DNA of 5,872 nucleotides from Deltaproteobacteria bacterium (GTDB lineage: Bacteria > Myxococcota_A > Polyangia > Palsa-1104 > JAEUJZ01), in the NCBI GenBank assembly GCA_017990795.1, contig JAGNNG010000140.1:1-5872 (forward strand). The letters run 5' to 3'. The notes below the pieces were generated by a model that ran no database searches, had not been told where the DNA came from, and was given only the letters and a program-made list of their open reading frames with translations. Shown in pieces: positions 1 to 5,845 of this stretch (the first letter of the stretch is position 1; each line of letters starts with the position of its first letter). A program made the position numbers and the translations under genes.

Positions 1-1482
1 GAGGAGACGGCTGGTGCCAAAGTCCTGCTGAAGCGGGCTCGCGGCTTTTTTGACCACGATGGCGACGGCTACTCCAGTCGGCTGGGCGGCGGCGACTGCG
101 ATGACAAGCGCGCCGACGTATATCCGGGTGCGGAAGACGTTCCTGGCGATGGCATCGATCAAGACTGCGACGGTAGCGATGCCGAAAAAGTCGTCGAGGC
201 ACCGACTCCGCCACCGGAAAATCCGAGCGCGCCCAAAAGTCCCGAAGCGACTCCGCCAAGCATTCCAGCGGCGGCTGGGGTGGCAGCTGCAGCGCAGTGG
301 CGTGGTCACTGGCTGATCATCACCATCGATACCCTGCGCGCGGACCGCATCCGTCCGCAGAGCGCGCCCCGCTTGGCCGAGCTGGCTGGCCGCGCGGTGC
401 ACTTTACCCAGGTCTACGCGCAGGCCCCGAACACGCCGCGCAGCTTCCCCTCGTTTCTGACCTCGCGCTTTCCGTCTGAGGTTCACTTCGTTAAGCAGTC
501 GCTGAACTTTTCGCCGCTGACCGGTAAGGACCCGACGCTGTTTACCGCGCTGCAGGGCGCTGGCTATCGCAACATCGGCGTGTTTTCGCACTTTTACCTC
601 GACCCCAAGACCGGGCTTAGCAAGGGCTTTGCGGAGTATCACAACGACGGGGCGACGAACCTTCATGACTCAAACACCGACATTGCGGAGCCGCGTATTA
701 CGGCGCGGGTGCTCGACCGCCTAAAGGCGCTGGGCAAGCAGCCCGGAGCCACCGACAAGCAGCCCAAAGAGCGCGCGGTGCTGTGGACGCACCTGTTTGG
801 ACCGCACAGCACGTACATGGATCACCCCGAGTTTCCCGTCGGCAAAGGCTTTAAGTACGTACAAGAGCGCTACGATGCCGAGGTCAAGTTCACCGACCAG
901 CACGTCGGCAAGATCCTGGATGGCTTGCGCGCGGCGGGGCTGGCAGAGAACACGGCGGTGGTGGTGTTCTCCGATCACGGCGAGGCGTTTGGCGAGCACA
1001 AGCTGGGCGGCGAGGCGCTCTACTTTCACGGCGAGGCGCTTTATAACGAGGTGCTGAAAGTGCCGCTGCTGATCTACGTGCCGGGCATGACGCCGCGCGT
1101 GGTCACCGAGCGGGCGATGCTGATTGATATGGCTCCGACGGTGCTGGAGCTGGCGGGCGTGGCGCGACCGGGGAGCTTTCGCGGGCGCTCGCTTTTGGCG
1201 GCGATGCGCGGAGAGGCGACACCGGGCCCGATTCCGCCCGCTTACGCCGAGATGCTGCCGTGTACAGCGTGGCAGAAAAACGAGCGCGTCCTGATCAACA
1301 CCGTCGGTGGTGAGGAGCTAGCCATCTACGCCAAGTACACCGACAACCTGACCGAGCTTTACAGCCTGGCCGACGACGCAACGCAGCAGCGCAACGTCAG
1401 CAGCAAGAAGCCTGAGCAGACGCGAGCGATGCAGCAGGCGCTGGCTCCGTACCTGCGCATTAAGCCCGACGGAGGCCGCTAG
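1..1482 (+). CDS. Sulfatase/alkaline-phosphatase-superfamily hydrolase with MopE-like acidic metal-binding segment (5' partial)
   Basis: The frame is open from base 1 to the TAG at 1480-1482, so the start lies upstream; 493 residues are visible. Visible residues 16-58 form a MopE-type acidic cluster (DHDGDGY, then GGGDCDD, then GDGIDQDCDG) with two Cys at 33 and 56, probably a calcium-stabilised, disulfide-closed extracytoplasmic segment. A Pro/Ala-rich linker (about 67-98) follows. The hydrolase domain runs from about 104: IITIDTLRADR (metal Asp110), APNTPRSFPSFLTSR with Thr145 at the catalytic position, THLFGPHSTY (His264, His269), FSDHGEAFGEH (Asp325, His326) and a usual sulfatase C-terminus (IDMAPTVLELAGV). 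Family members hydrolyse or transfer sulfate or phosphate esters. Thr instead of Cys/Ser argues against formylglycine chemistry; the substrate is unknown. An internal GTG at 280 would lose the acidic cluster, has no supporting start signal and is not the start. N-terminal membrane segments upstream are likely but unseen. The gene converges on the next one with a 26-base gap. Confidence 0.9.
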   Translation, partial: EETAGAKVLLKRARGFFDHDGDGYSSRLGGGDCDDKRADVYPGAEDVPGDGIDQDCDGSDAEKVVEAPTPPPENPSAPKSPEATPPSIPAAAGVAAAAQWRGHWLIITIDTLRADRIRPQSAPRLAELAGRAVHFTQVYAQAPNTPRSFPSFLTSRFPSEVHFVKQSLNFSPLTGKDPTLFTALQGAGYRNIGVFSHFYLDPKTGLSKGFAEYHNDGATNLHDSNTDIAEPRITARVLDRLKALGKQPGATDKQPKERAVLWTHLFGPHSTYMDHPEFPVGKGFKYVQERYDAEVKFTDQHVGKILDGLRAAGLAENTAVVVFSDHGEAFGEHKLGGEALYFHGEALYNEVLKVPLLIYVPGMTPRVVTERAMLIDMAPTVLELAGVARPGSFRGRSLLAAMRGEATPGPIPPAYAEMLPCTAWQKNERVLINTVGGEELAIYAKYTDNLTELYSLADDATQQRNVSSKKPEQTRAMQQALAPYLRIKPDGGR

Positions 1483-1508
1483 CCAACAGCGACCCGCCCA
1501 GCCGAGAG

Positions 1509-2525
1509 CTACTGACCGATGACGTAGGTCAGCGTCATCTCAGCGCCTCGGCGGGTAAGCTCCAGCGGGATCGTCTTGGCATTGCGAACTTTGGTGTAGG
1601 CCTCTAGCGCCCGCTCGGGAGAGTTCAAGTCAAAGCCGCTGATGCGACGAATCAGGTCGCCGTTTAGTAGGCCGAGGAGCGCAAACAGGCTCGCCGGACG
1701 AATGGCAAGTACCTTAAAGCCCGCCACCTGCCCATTTATCAGCGTCGGTACCAGCCGCGCACTGCGTGAGGTCAGCGACGGGTCCCCCAGCACCGCCTCC
1801 AGCGCCGCCCGCGTAATCGTGCACTTGCTGCCTTGGCACTTGATTCCCTTCGTCACGACTGGTGGCAGCTTGTCCGCGGGCCGCACAACCGGACTGGTAG
1901 AAAGCGTAGAGGGCTGAGGCTTGGCTGCCAGGGCATCAGACTCACCGCCAGTAGCTGCGGCCAGCTCCGGACACGCCTTGGCAGCATCTGTTCCAGCGGG
2001 AAGTTTTTTCACGAAATAGGCGCGAATCTGGGTCACGCCTGCACGCTCTAGCTCGACGGTGAAGCGGTCGGCATCTTTGACCTCTGAGTAGGCTTCCAGG
2101 GCCTGCGTCGGGTTGCTTAGCGCGTGGCCATTGATCGCGATCACCAGGTCACTGTTGCGCAGCCCGAGCTTGGCCCACACCGACGTCGGGCGAATGCCAA
2201 ACAGCCGCATCCCTGTCATCTGCCCGTCTTTTGCCTGCGGCACCACTCGAAGCGTGTTCAGCGCCGTCGATGGAGACTGCAGTAGCAGCTCGCGAGTACA
2301 AGCATCCACCTCGCAGCGCGCAGCGTCGCAGGCACTCTGGGCTGGCCTCGACAAAGCGGAAGGCTCAGCAGGTGGCGGCGCGGCAGTCGCAGACGCCGGA
2401 GGCGGAGCTGCTGTCGAACTTGCCACCTCCCCCGCGGCTACGCCCTGGTCTGCAACCAGTGCCAAGACAAACACGGCCCCGACCACAACCCCAAGACCAA
2501 GCCGCTGCCACCATCCAAAGCGCAC
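1509..2525 (-). CDS. Membrane-anchored GspC-like protein with two PDZ domains
   Basis: With the GTG at 2525 the product has 338 residues. Residues 9-25 (LGLGVVVGAVFVLALVA) are a hydrophobic anchor or signal, followed by a Pro/Ala linker (38-57). Two homologous units follow. Unit 1 has CX4C (Cys71, Cys76) and a PDZ core at 103-172 (GIRPTSVWAKLGLRNSD, INGHALSNPTQALEAY). Unit 2 has CX4C (Cys230, Cys235) and a PDZ core at 267-336 (AIRPASLFALLGLLNGD, SGFDLNSPERALEAYTKVR). The pattern matches the C-terminal PDZ of type II secretion GspC, which in that system sits in the periplasm; here it is duplicated and no gsp genes are adjacent, so a secretion role is unproven. Start choice: AGAGGA at 2537-2542 lies 11 bases upstream of this GTG and it gives a short cytoplasmic tail. 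The frame stays open upstream, with ATG at 2576, 2594 and 2639 and GTG at 2672 as alternatives that lack a well-placed Shine-Dalgarno. Confidence 0.85.
   Translation of the reverse strand: MRFGWWQRLGLGVVVGAVFVLALVADQGVAAGEVASSTAAPPPASATAAPPPAEPSALSRPAQSACDAARCEVDACTRELLLQSPSTALNTLRVVPQAKDGQMTGMRLFGIRPTSVWAKLGLRNSDLVIAINGHALSNPTQALEAYSEVKDADRFTVELERAGVTQIRAYFVKKLPAGTDAAKACPELAAATGGESDALAAKPQPSTLSTSPVVRPADKLPPVVTKGIKCQGSKCTITRAALEAVLGDPSLTSRSARLVPTLINGQVAGFKVLAIRPASLFALLGLLNGDLIRRISGFDLNSPERALEAYTKVRNAKTIPLELTRRGAEMTLTYVIGQ
1512..1539. other. Interleaved inverted repeats between convergent genes
   Basis: Two overlapping perfect inverted repeats interleave here: CTGACC (1512-1517) with GGTCAG (1527-1532), and GATGACG (1518-1524) with CGTCATC (1533-1539). 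Either hairpin could form in transcripts from both strands, but not both fully at once because no loop bases remain. They overlap the last codons of the minus-strand gene and lie just past the stop of the plus-strand gene. No T-run follows on either strand, so this is not a canonical intrinsic terminator. Confidence 0.3.
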
Positions 2526-2805
2526 GGGTACAGCAGTCCTCTGATGGCGACTCTGCGGCCACCCACGCACGCACATCCCTGGCACATCACGCATGGTTCC
2601 AAGTTTAGGCCAGACCGCTGCACCAATGCCATCAGCCATCGACCCACACACACCAGCGCCGCTACCTGGCACCGCTCTGGCTCAAGTCGCAGCGACGGCA
2701 TAAAGCGCGCGCAGAGATTGCGAAAAGGTCCGCTCGACTGATAAAATGCACGCTTGGATAGCTCTGCGTAGACCGCGCATGACTCCCTGCTCTAAGGCAA
2801 ACTCG
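2526..2805. other. Divergent intergenic region
   Basis: This stretch of about 280 bases separates the minus-strand GspC-like gene from the plus-strand TPR gene. Both flanking frames remain open into it, which creates ambiguous upstream starts, but neither extension has a good ribosome binding site. It holds the candidate plus-strand promoter at 2718-2747 and the Shine-Dalgarno AAGG at 2794-2797. I see no RNA gene, long inverted repeat or terminator in it. Confidence 0.5.
2718..2747 (+). promoter_or_regulatory. Candidate sigma70-type promoter for the TPR/lipoprotein operon
   Basis: TTGCGA (2718-2723, 4 of 6 to TTGACA) is followed after 18 bases by TAAAAT (2742-2747, 5 of 6 to TATAAT), in an otherwise GC-rich divergent intergenic region. 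Transcription would begin near 2754, about 50 bases before the chosen ATG at 2806. That would also exclude the upstream in-frame ATG at 2746. No clear minus-strand promoter was found in the same region. Assigned by eye only. Confidence 0.4.
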
Positions 2806-3366
2806 ATGCGACGACCGGCGGTTCCTTTCGCGCTTATTGTGGCGGTGCTTTGCTGCCTCGCTCTCCCTGGTAGGGCTTTGGCAGACCGCCAAAAGGCGCA
2901 GCTTTTTTACGAGACCGGGACCAACTGGTTCAAAAAAGGCCAGTACGACAGCGCGATTACGTCCTTTCAGGCCGCGTTCCACGAGGAGCCGCTGCCCGAC
3001 TTTTTGTACAACATCGGCCTTTCGCACAAGGCGGCGCAGCGTCCTCACGAAGCCCTGCGCTTCTTTGAGATGTACAACCTGCTGGTCAAAGACCCCGCCG
3101 AAAAAGCCCAGGCCGCCGAGCAGATCGAAAAGATGCGCGCCGAGGCGGCCCAGCAGACGGCCCAAACGCAGCCTCGTGGAGCGTTTGATTTTTCTCAGGC
3201 CAGCGCAACCCCAAGTCGTACCGCTGACAGCCCGCCGCCGCGACGGTGGCCGATCTGGCTGGCAGTCGGAGCGGGTGTGGTTGCGATAGCGGCTGTCACC
3301 ACCACTGCTGTGTTACTTACGCGCCCCAGCGACCCGCCCGTCCTGCGCGTGGAGAGAATCCCATGA
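2806..3366 (+). CDS. Periplasmic TPR-repeat protein with C-terminal transmembrane segment
   Basis: With ATG 2806 the product has 186 residues. The start was chosen because AAGG (2794-2797) lies 8 bases upstream and it yields a classic signal peptide: RR at 2-3, a hydrophobic core at 8-20 and a likely cleavage after ALA26. In-frame ATGs at 2746 and 2779 lack a Shine-Dalgarno. Residues 31-97 form about two TPR helical hairpins (FYETGTNWFKKGQYDSAITSF, then LYNIGLSHKAAQRPHEALRFF), a protein-protein interaction fold. A Lys/Glu/Ala helix (98-120) and a Pro/Ser-rich stretch lead to a transmembrane segment at 149-171 (PIWLAVGAGVVAIAAVTTTA is its core) and a short tail. The TPR is thus expected in the periplasm, tethered by its C-terminus. 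The TGA overlaps the ATG of the lipoprotein gene, implying coupled translation and a shared job. The exact function is unknown; this layout is common in myxobacteria. Confidence 0.85.
   Translation: MRRPAVPFALIVAVLCCLALPGRALADRQKAQLFYETGTNWFKKGQYDSAITSFQAAFHEEPLPDFLYNIGLSHKAAQRPHEALRFFEMYNLLVKDPAEKAQAAEQIEKMRAEAAQQTAQTQPRGAFDFSQASATPSRTADSPPPRRWPIWLAVGAGVVAIAAVTTTAVLLTRPSDPPVLRVERIP
3351..3357 (+). promoter_or_regulatory. Shine-Dalgarno that decides the lipoprotein start
   Basis: GGAGAGA lies inside the 3' end of the TPR gene, with GGAG 8 bases before the ATG at 3363. It supports this start over an upstream in-frame ATG at 3246, which would add 39 Cys/Arg-rich residues read in the wrong frame of the TPR gene and would bury the lipoprotein signal. 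Confidence 0.7.
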
Positions 3367-5168
3367 TGCAACGATTAAAGACGATGGCCTTCGCGTCGCG
3401 ACTGGCTCTCGGCGCTCTGGCGCTGAGCGCACTTAGCTGCAGCTCTGGCCCCGACCCCTGCGCTTCCGAGAGCGGCACCTGCCTGGCCCTACGCATCGAA
3501 GGCGACGGCTCCCCCGTCGAGACGGTGCAGATCCGCATCAGCGGGCCCGGCGTCTCCCACCGCTTTGAGCGGGATGTCTCGACGCTGCCCGCCCTGCTGC
3601 CGCTGAGCTTTGAGTCGGCAGGCACGAGCGCAGTCTCAATCACGGCGCAGGGGCTACATGCCGGCACTGCGGTGCTACGCGGCGACACCACCGCCGAGCT
3701 AGTCGCAGGCTCGCGCAGCGCAGCGACAGTCACGCTTGCGGCCTTTTCCTGTAGCAAGCCGCCATGCACCATCGATCCGGCGCCGACTCCTGTCTCTGCG
3801 GTACCTGACACGGGCCCCACTTCGGGCGGCATCATCGTCGCTGTCAACGGCACCGACTTCGTCTCTGGTCAGGGCCTACAGGTGGCGTTTGACGGTACGC
3901 CGGCAACCTTGACCGCTTGGGTTTCTCCGACGCAGCTGATTGCCACTCTGCCACCGCGCATTGGCAAGGCTGGTCCTGCCACCATCACCGTACGCAATCC
4001 CGATGGCCAACAAACGGTGTTAAGCGGCGCATTCTCCTATAACTTCAGCCAGCTCGACTTTGGGGCACCGTCAGAGATTTCTTTTCCCGCCAATAGCAAT
4101 CCAAACAGCATCGCCCTGGGAGATTTTAATGGCGATGGTCGCACCGATGCGGCGGTTGCCAATCAAGGGGATAACTCTGTTGGTATATTAATTGGCCTTG
4201 GTGATGGAAAATTCAGCCCTCCCGCCTACGTAAAGCCATCAACAGACTTATCAGGTCCCACCAGCGTTGCTGCGGCTGATTTAAATGGAGATAAGATTCT
4301 CGATTTAGTGATTGCCGCGCCAGGAACACAAAAAATCCTGATCTGGCTAGGCAAAGGCGATGGTTCGTTTAATGGCGATACTCAAGGAAATGCCAGTTTA
4401 AACTTTACAGCGGCAGGAATCAGCGGATTAGCATTGGGCGATTATAACAACGACCAAAAGCAGGATATTTTCTACTGGTCAAATCAGTTCAATGCCGTTG
4501 GTTACTTCAAAAACTCAGGCCCCAATGGCAATTTACCAAGATTTGATGCGGCAGCGGTGTTAATGCCCAACATCGAAAAGCCCGTGGCGGTACTGCCATA
4601 CGATATGGATGGCGATAAAAAAGATGACTATGTAGTTATCTCTCAGCCGACAAATGGCATGAATAACCTACAAATAATCTTGTCCGGCAGCGGCACGGTT
4701 TATCAAAAGACTTTGCCGTGCATTCTGACCGGTATTGATGGATTTGATGTCAACAATGATAAGAAGCAAGACTTGGCCGTTAGCTGCAACGATGCCGGAG
4801 TGATCGCTGTGCTTTTAGGAAAGCTCAAAGGCGATGTCGAGGTTAAACCCATTTATTATGGTGTTGGACCTTATCCTTATTCTGTAACTGCAGCAGATGT
4901 CAGCGGCGATGGCAAACCCGACTTGGTGGTATCTACAAAATATCGCGTAGCTGATATGCGCGACAAAGACAACACGCAGATCAGTGTATTTATCAATGAT
5001 GGAAGCGGCAACTTGGGCCAAGCCCGTCAATATACCGTCAAGGCAGCACCGGGAGCGGTAGCGATTGGCAACTTAGATCGTGATAAAGATCTTGCTGGCC
5101 GCCCGGATTTAATGGTTGCTAGTGGCCTACTGGGCGTGGTTTCAGTGCTGCTTAGCATTGCGCAATAA
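3363..5168 (+). CDS. Lipoprotein with TIG/IPT domain and seven FG-GAP/VCBS repeats (probable beta-propeller)
   Basis: The product has 601 residues. A lipoprotein signal (RLALGALALSALSC) gives the lipid-modified Cys26. Residues 27-136 are a beta-rich Ig-like region bounded by short-spaced Cys pairs. A TIG/IPT domain spans about 142-227 (PDTGPTSGGIIVAVNGTDF near its start). Residues 229-601 carry seven calcium-loop motifs of DxNxDxxxD type beginning at 254, 306, 360, 414, 462, 512 and 570, for example GDFNGDGRTD and ADVSGDGKPDL. Their spacing of 48-58 residues fits an integrin-alpha-like seven-bladed propeller. The seventh loop has a four-residue insertion (DRDKDLAGRPD). Such proteins sit on the outer membrane and bind ligands or surfaces; no catalytic site is visible. 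The gene overlaps the TPR gene by ATGA. The propeller half is far more AT-rich than the N-terminal half, suggesting mosaic origin. A second ATG at 3366 is an equally possible start. Confidence 0.9.
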   Translation: MMQRLKTMAFASRLALGALALSALSCSSGPDPCASESGTCLALRIEGDGSPVETVQIRISGPGVSHRFERDVSTLPALLPLSFESAGTSAVSITAQGLHAGTAVLRGDTTAELVAGSRSAATVTLAAFSCSKPPCTIDPAPTPVSAVPDTGPTSGGIIVAVNGTDFVSGQGLQVAFDGTPATLTAWVSPTQLIATLPPRIGKAGPATITVRNPDGQQTVLSGAFSYNFSQLDFGAPSEISFPANSNPNSIALGDFNGDGRTDAAVANQGDNSVGILIGLGDGKFSPPAYVKPSTDLSGPTSVAAADLNGDKILDLVIAAPGTQKILIWLGKGDGSFNGDTQGNASLNFTAAGISGLALGDYNNDQKQDIFYWSNQFNAVGYFKNSGPNGNLPRFDAAAVLMPNIEKPVAVLPYDMDGDKKDDYVVISQPTNGMNNLQIILSGSGTVYQKTLPCILTGIDGFDVNNDKKQDLAVSCNDAGVIAVLLGKLKGDVEVKPIYYGVGPYPYSVTAADVSGDGKPDLVVSTKYRVADMRDKDNTQISVFINDGSGNLGQARQYTVKAAPGAVAIGNLDRDKDLAGRPDLMVASGLLGVVSVLLSIAQ

Positions 5169-5172
5169 GCAC
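5145..5172 (+). other. Weak stem-loop at the end of the lipoprotein gene
   Basis: GTG plus CTTA (5145-5147 and 5151-5154, with a three-base bulge) can pair with TAAG plus CAC (5167-5172 region), and the loop contains the palindrome TTGCGCAA (5158-5165). It spans the lipoprotein stop codon. No T-run follows, so it may slow or protect the transcript end but is not a convincing intrinsic terminator. Confidence 0.2.
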
Positions 5173-5186
5173 AGTGATAAAAAGGT

Positions 5187-5192
5187 TATAAA
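5187..5192 (+). promoter_or_regulatory. Candidate -10 element of the Nudix gene
   Basis: TATAAA (5 of 6 to TATAAT) lies in a short AT-rich gap and ends 7 bases before the ATG at 5200. No good -35 hexamer sits 16-18 bases upstream; TTGCGC at 5158-5163 is 23 bases away, too far. If it is used, transcription would start at or next to the ATG. Confidence 0.3.
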
Positions 5193-5199
5193 TCTTCAA

Positions 5200-5730
5200 A
5201 TGACTAAGCCTGTGCGAAACTCTCACTGTGGGTTCTGTGGCGGTCGCTTTGCAGAGGCGCAGCCGTGGCCGCGTACTTGCCACGGCTGCGGCGCGACCAG
5301 CTATCGCAACCCGGTGCCCGTCGCGGTGGTGCTGCTTCCGGTCGATGGCGGGCTGCTGCTGATTCGGCGCGGCATCGAACCTCGTCGTGGTCAGCTGGCG
5401 CTGCCGGGTGGTTTTATCGAGATCCCCGAGTCCTGGCAGCAAGCCGCCGCCCGCGAGCTGCGTGAGGAAGCGCAGATTGAGATCGACTGGCAGGAGCTGC
5501 GCGAGCAGCGTGTACTGTCTGCTCCCGACGGAACGGTGCTGATCTTTGGCCTTGCGCAGGCGCGCGGAGCAGAGGTGCTAGCGAGCTTCCAGCCAACCAG
5601 CGAGACCTCTGAGTGTGTCATCGTGCGCGCAGCTGAAGCGGCGCAGCTGGAGCTGGCGTTTCCTCTGCATACTCAGGTCATGCGCGAATATTTCGCGGGG
5701 CAGCGCGGCCTTCTGCCACCGGCAGCATAG
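5200..5730 (+). CDS. Nudix hydrolase with N-terminal zinc ribbon
   Basis: With ATG 5200 the product has 176 residues. Residues 10-30 form a zinc ribbon from two CxxC knuckles (Cys10/13 and Cys27/30), then SYRNPVPVAVVLLP opens the Nudix fold. The Nudix box runs from Gly71 to Ile93 (GFIEIPE, seven residues, RELREEAQI), with the metal-binding Glu at 86, 89 and 90 in place; the usual Gly near the end of the box is Gln92. The family hydrolyses nucleoside diphosphates linked to another moiety (NADH, ADP-ribose and similar) in the cytoplasm. The zinc ribbon recalls NudC, but the protein is shorter and lacks NudC's N-terminal domain, so the substrate is open and no gene name is given. The frame is open upstream to 5116, but that would overlap the lipoprotein gene; 5200 is the first ATG after it. 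No Shine-Dalgarno is well placed (AAGG at 5182-5185 is 14 bases away). Composition returns to GC-rich. Confidence 0.88.
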   Translation: MTKPVRNSHCGFCGGRFAEAQPWPRTCHGCGATSYRNPVPVAVVLLPVDGGLLLIRRGIEPRRGQLALPGGFIEIPESWQQAAARELREEAQIEIDWQELREQRVLSAPDGTVLIFGLAQARGAEVLASFQPTSETSECVIVRAAEAAQLELAFPLHTQVMREYFAGQRGLLPPAA

Positions 5731-5845
5731 ACCCCTGTGCTGCATGACGCAGCGACAGCAGCAGCCACGCATCCGGGGTTGCTCACCGCGTCGTTCTAGG
5801 TCATCGTGAGCGCATACGCAGGACCGTCACGAAGGAGCCGTCACC
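5731..5845. other. Intergenic region after the Nudix gene
   Basis: A bulged hairpin can form at 5735-5758 (CTGT-GCTGC paired with GCAGC-G-ACAG, five-base loop), enclosed by ACCCC (5731-5735) and GGGGT (5775-5779). No T-run follows, so terminator function is weakly supported. No convincing sigma70 promoter was seen. A seven-base direct repeat, CCGTCAC, occurs at 5824-5830 and 5838-5844 on either side of the downstream Shine-Dalgarno. Confidence 0.35.
5831..5837 (+). promoter_or_regulatory. Strong Shine-Dalgarno of the truncated last gene
   Basis: GAAGGAG is followed by 8 bases and then a GTG at 5846. It is the best ribosome binding site in the window and is the main reason for calling a gene start at the very edge. 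Confidence 0.7.

Noticed and set aside
50..316. Plus-strand reading frame rich in Arg and Ala over the start of the window
   Set aside because: It is a shadow of the sulfatase-type gene, whose own frame is open from base 1 and encodes the recognisable acidic metal-binding motif there.
2231..2608. Plus-strand reading frame opposite the GspC-like gene
   Set aside because: The composition is low-complexity Pro/Arg/Gln with no recognisable motif, and the opposite strand encodes clear PDZ domains and a membrane anchor.
2746..2805. Upstream ATG extension of the TPR gene
   Set aside because: There is no Shine-Dalgarno, it overlaps the candidate -10 element, and it would add 20 residues in front of a complete signal peptide.
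2662..3165. Minus-strand 167-residue frame opposite the TPR gene
   Set aside because: The plus strand has a signal peptide, TPR repeats and a Shine-Dalgarno; the minus frame shows no motif and would extend across the promoter region.
3246..3362. Upstream ATG extension of the lipoprotein gene
   Set aside because: The added Cys/His/Arg-rich residues are out-of-frame reading of the TPR gene; the ATG at 3363 has a well-spaced Shine-Dalgarno and a lipobox directly after it.
3317..3853. Minus-strand 178-residue frame opposite the lipoprotein start
   Set aside because: It has no family features, and the plus strand carries a lipobox, a TIG domain and coupled translation.
4060..5170. The AT-rich stretch as an inserted mobile element
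   Set aside because: No transposase, terminal inverted repeats or target duplication was seen, and the reading frame runs through the boundary without a break.
5116..5199. Upstream ATG extension of the Nudix gene
   Set aside because: It would overlap the lipoprotein coding end and adds residues that are out-of-frame propeller sequence; the zinc ribbon starts properly after the ATG at 5200.
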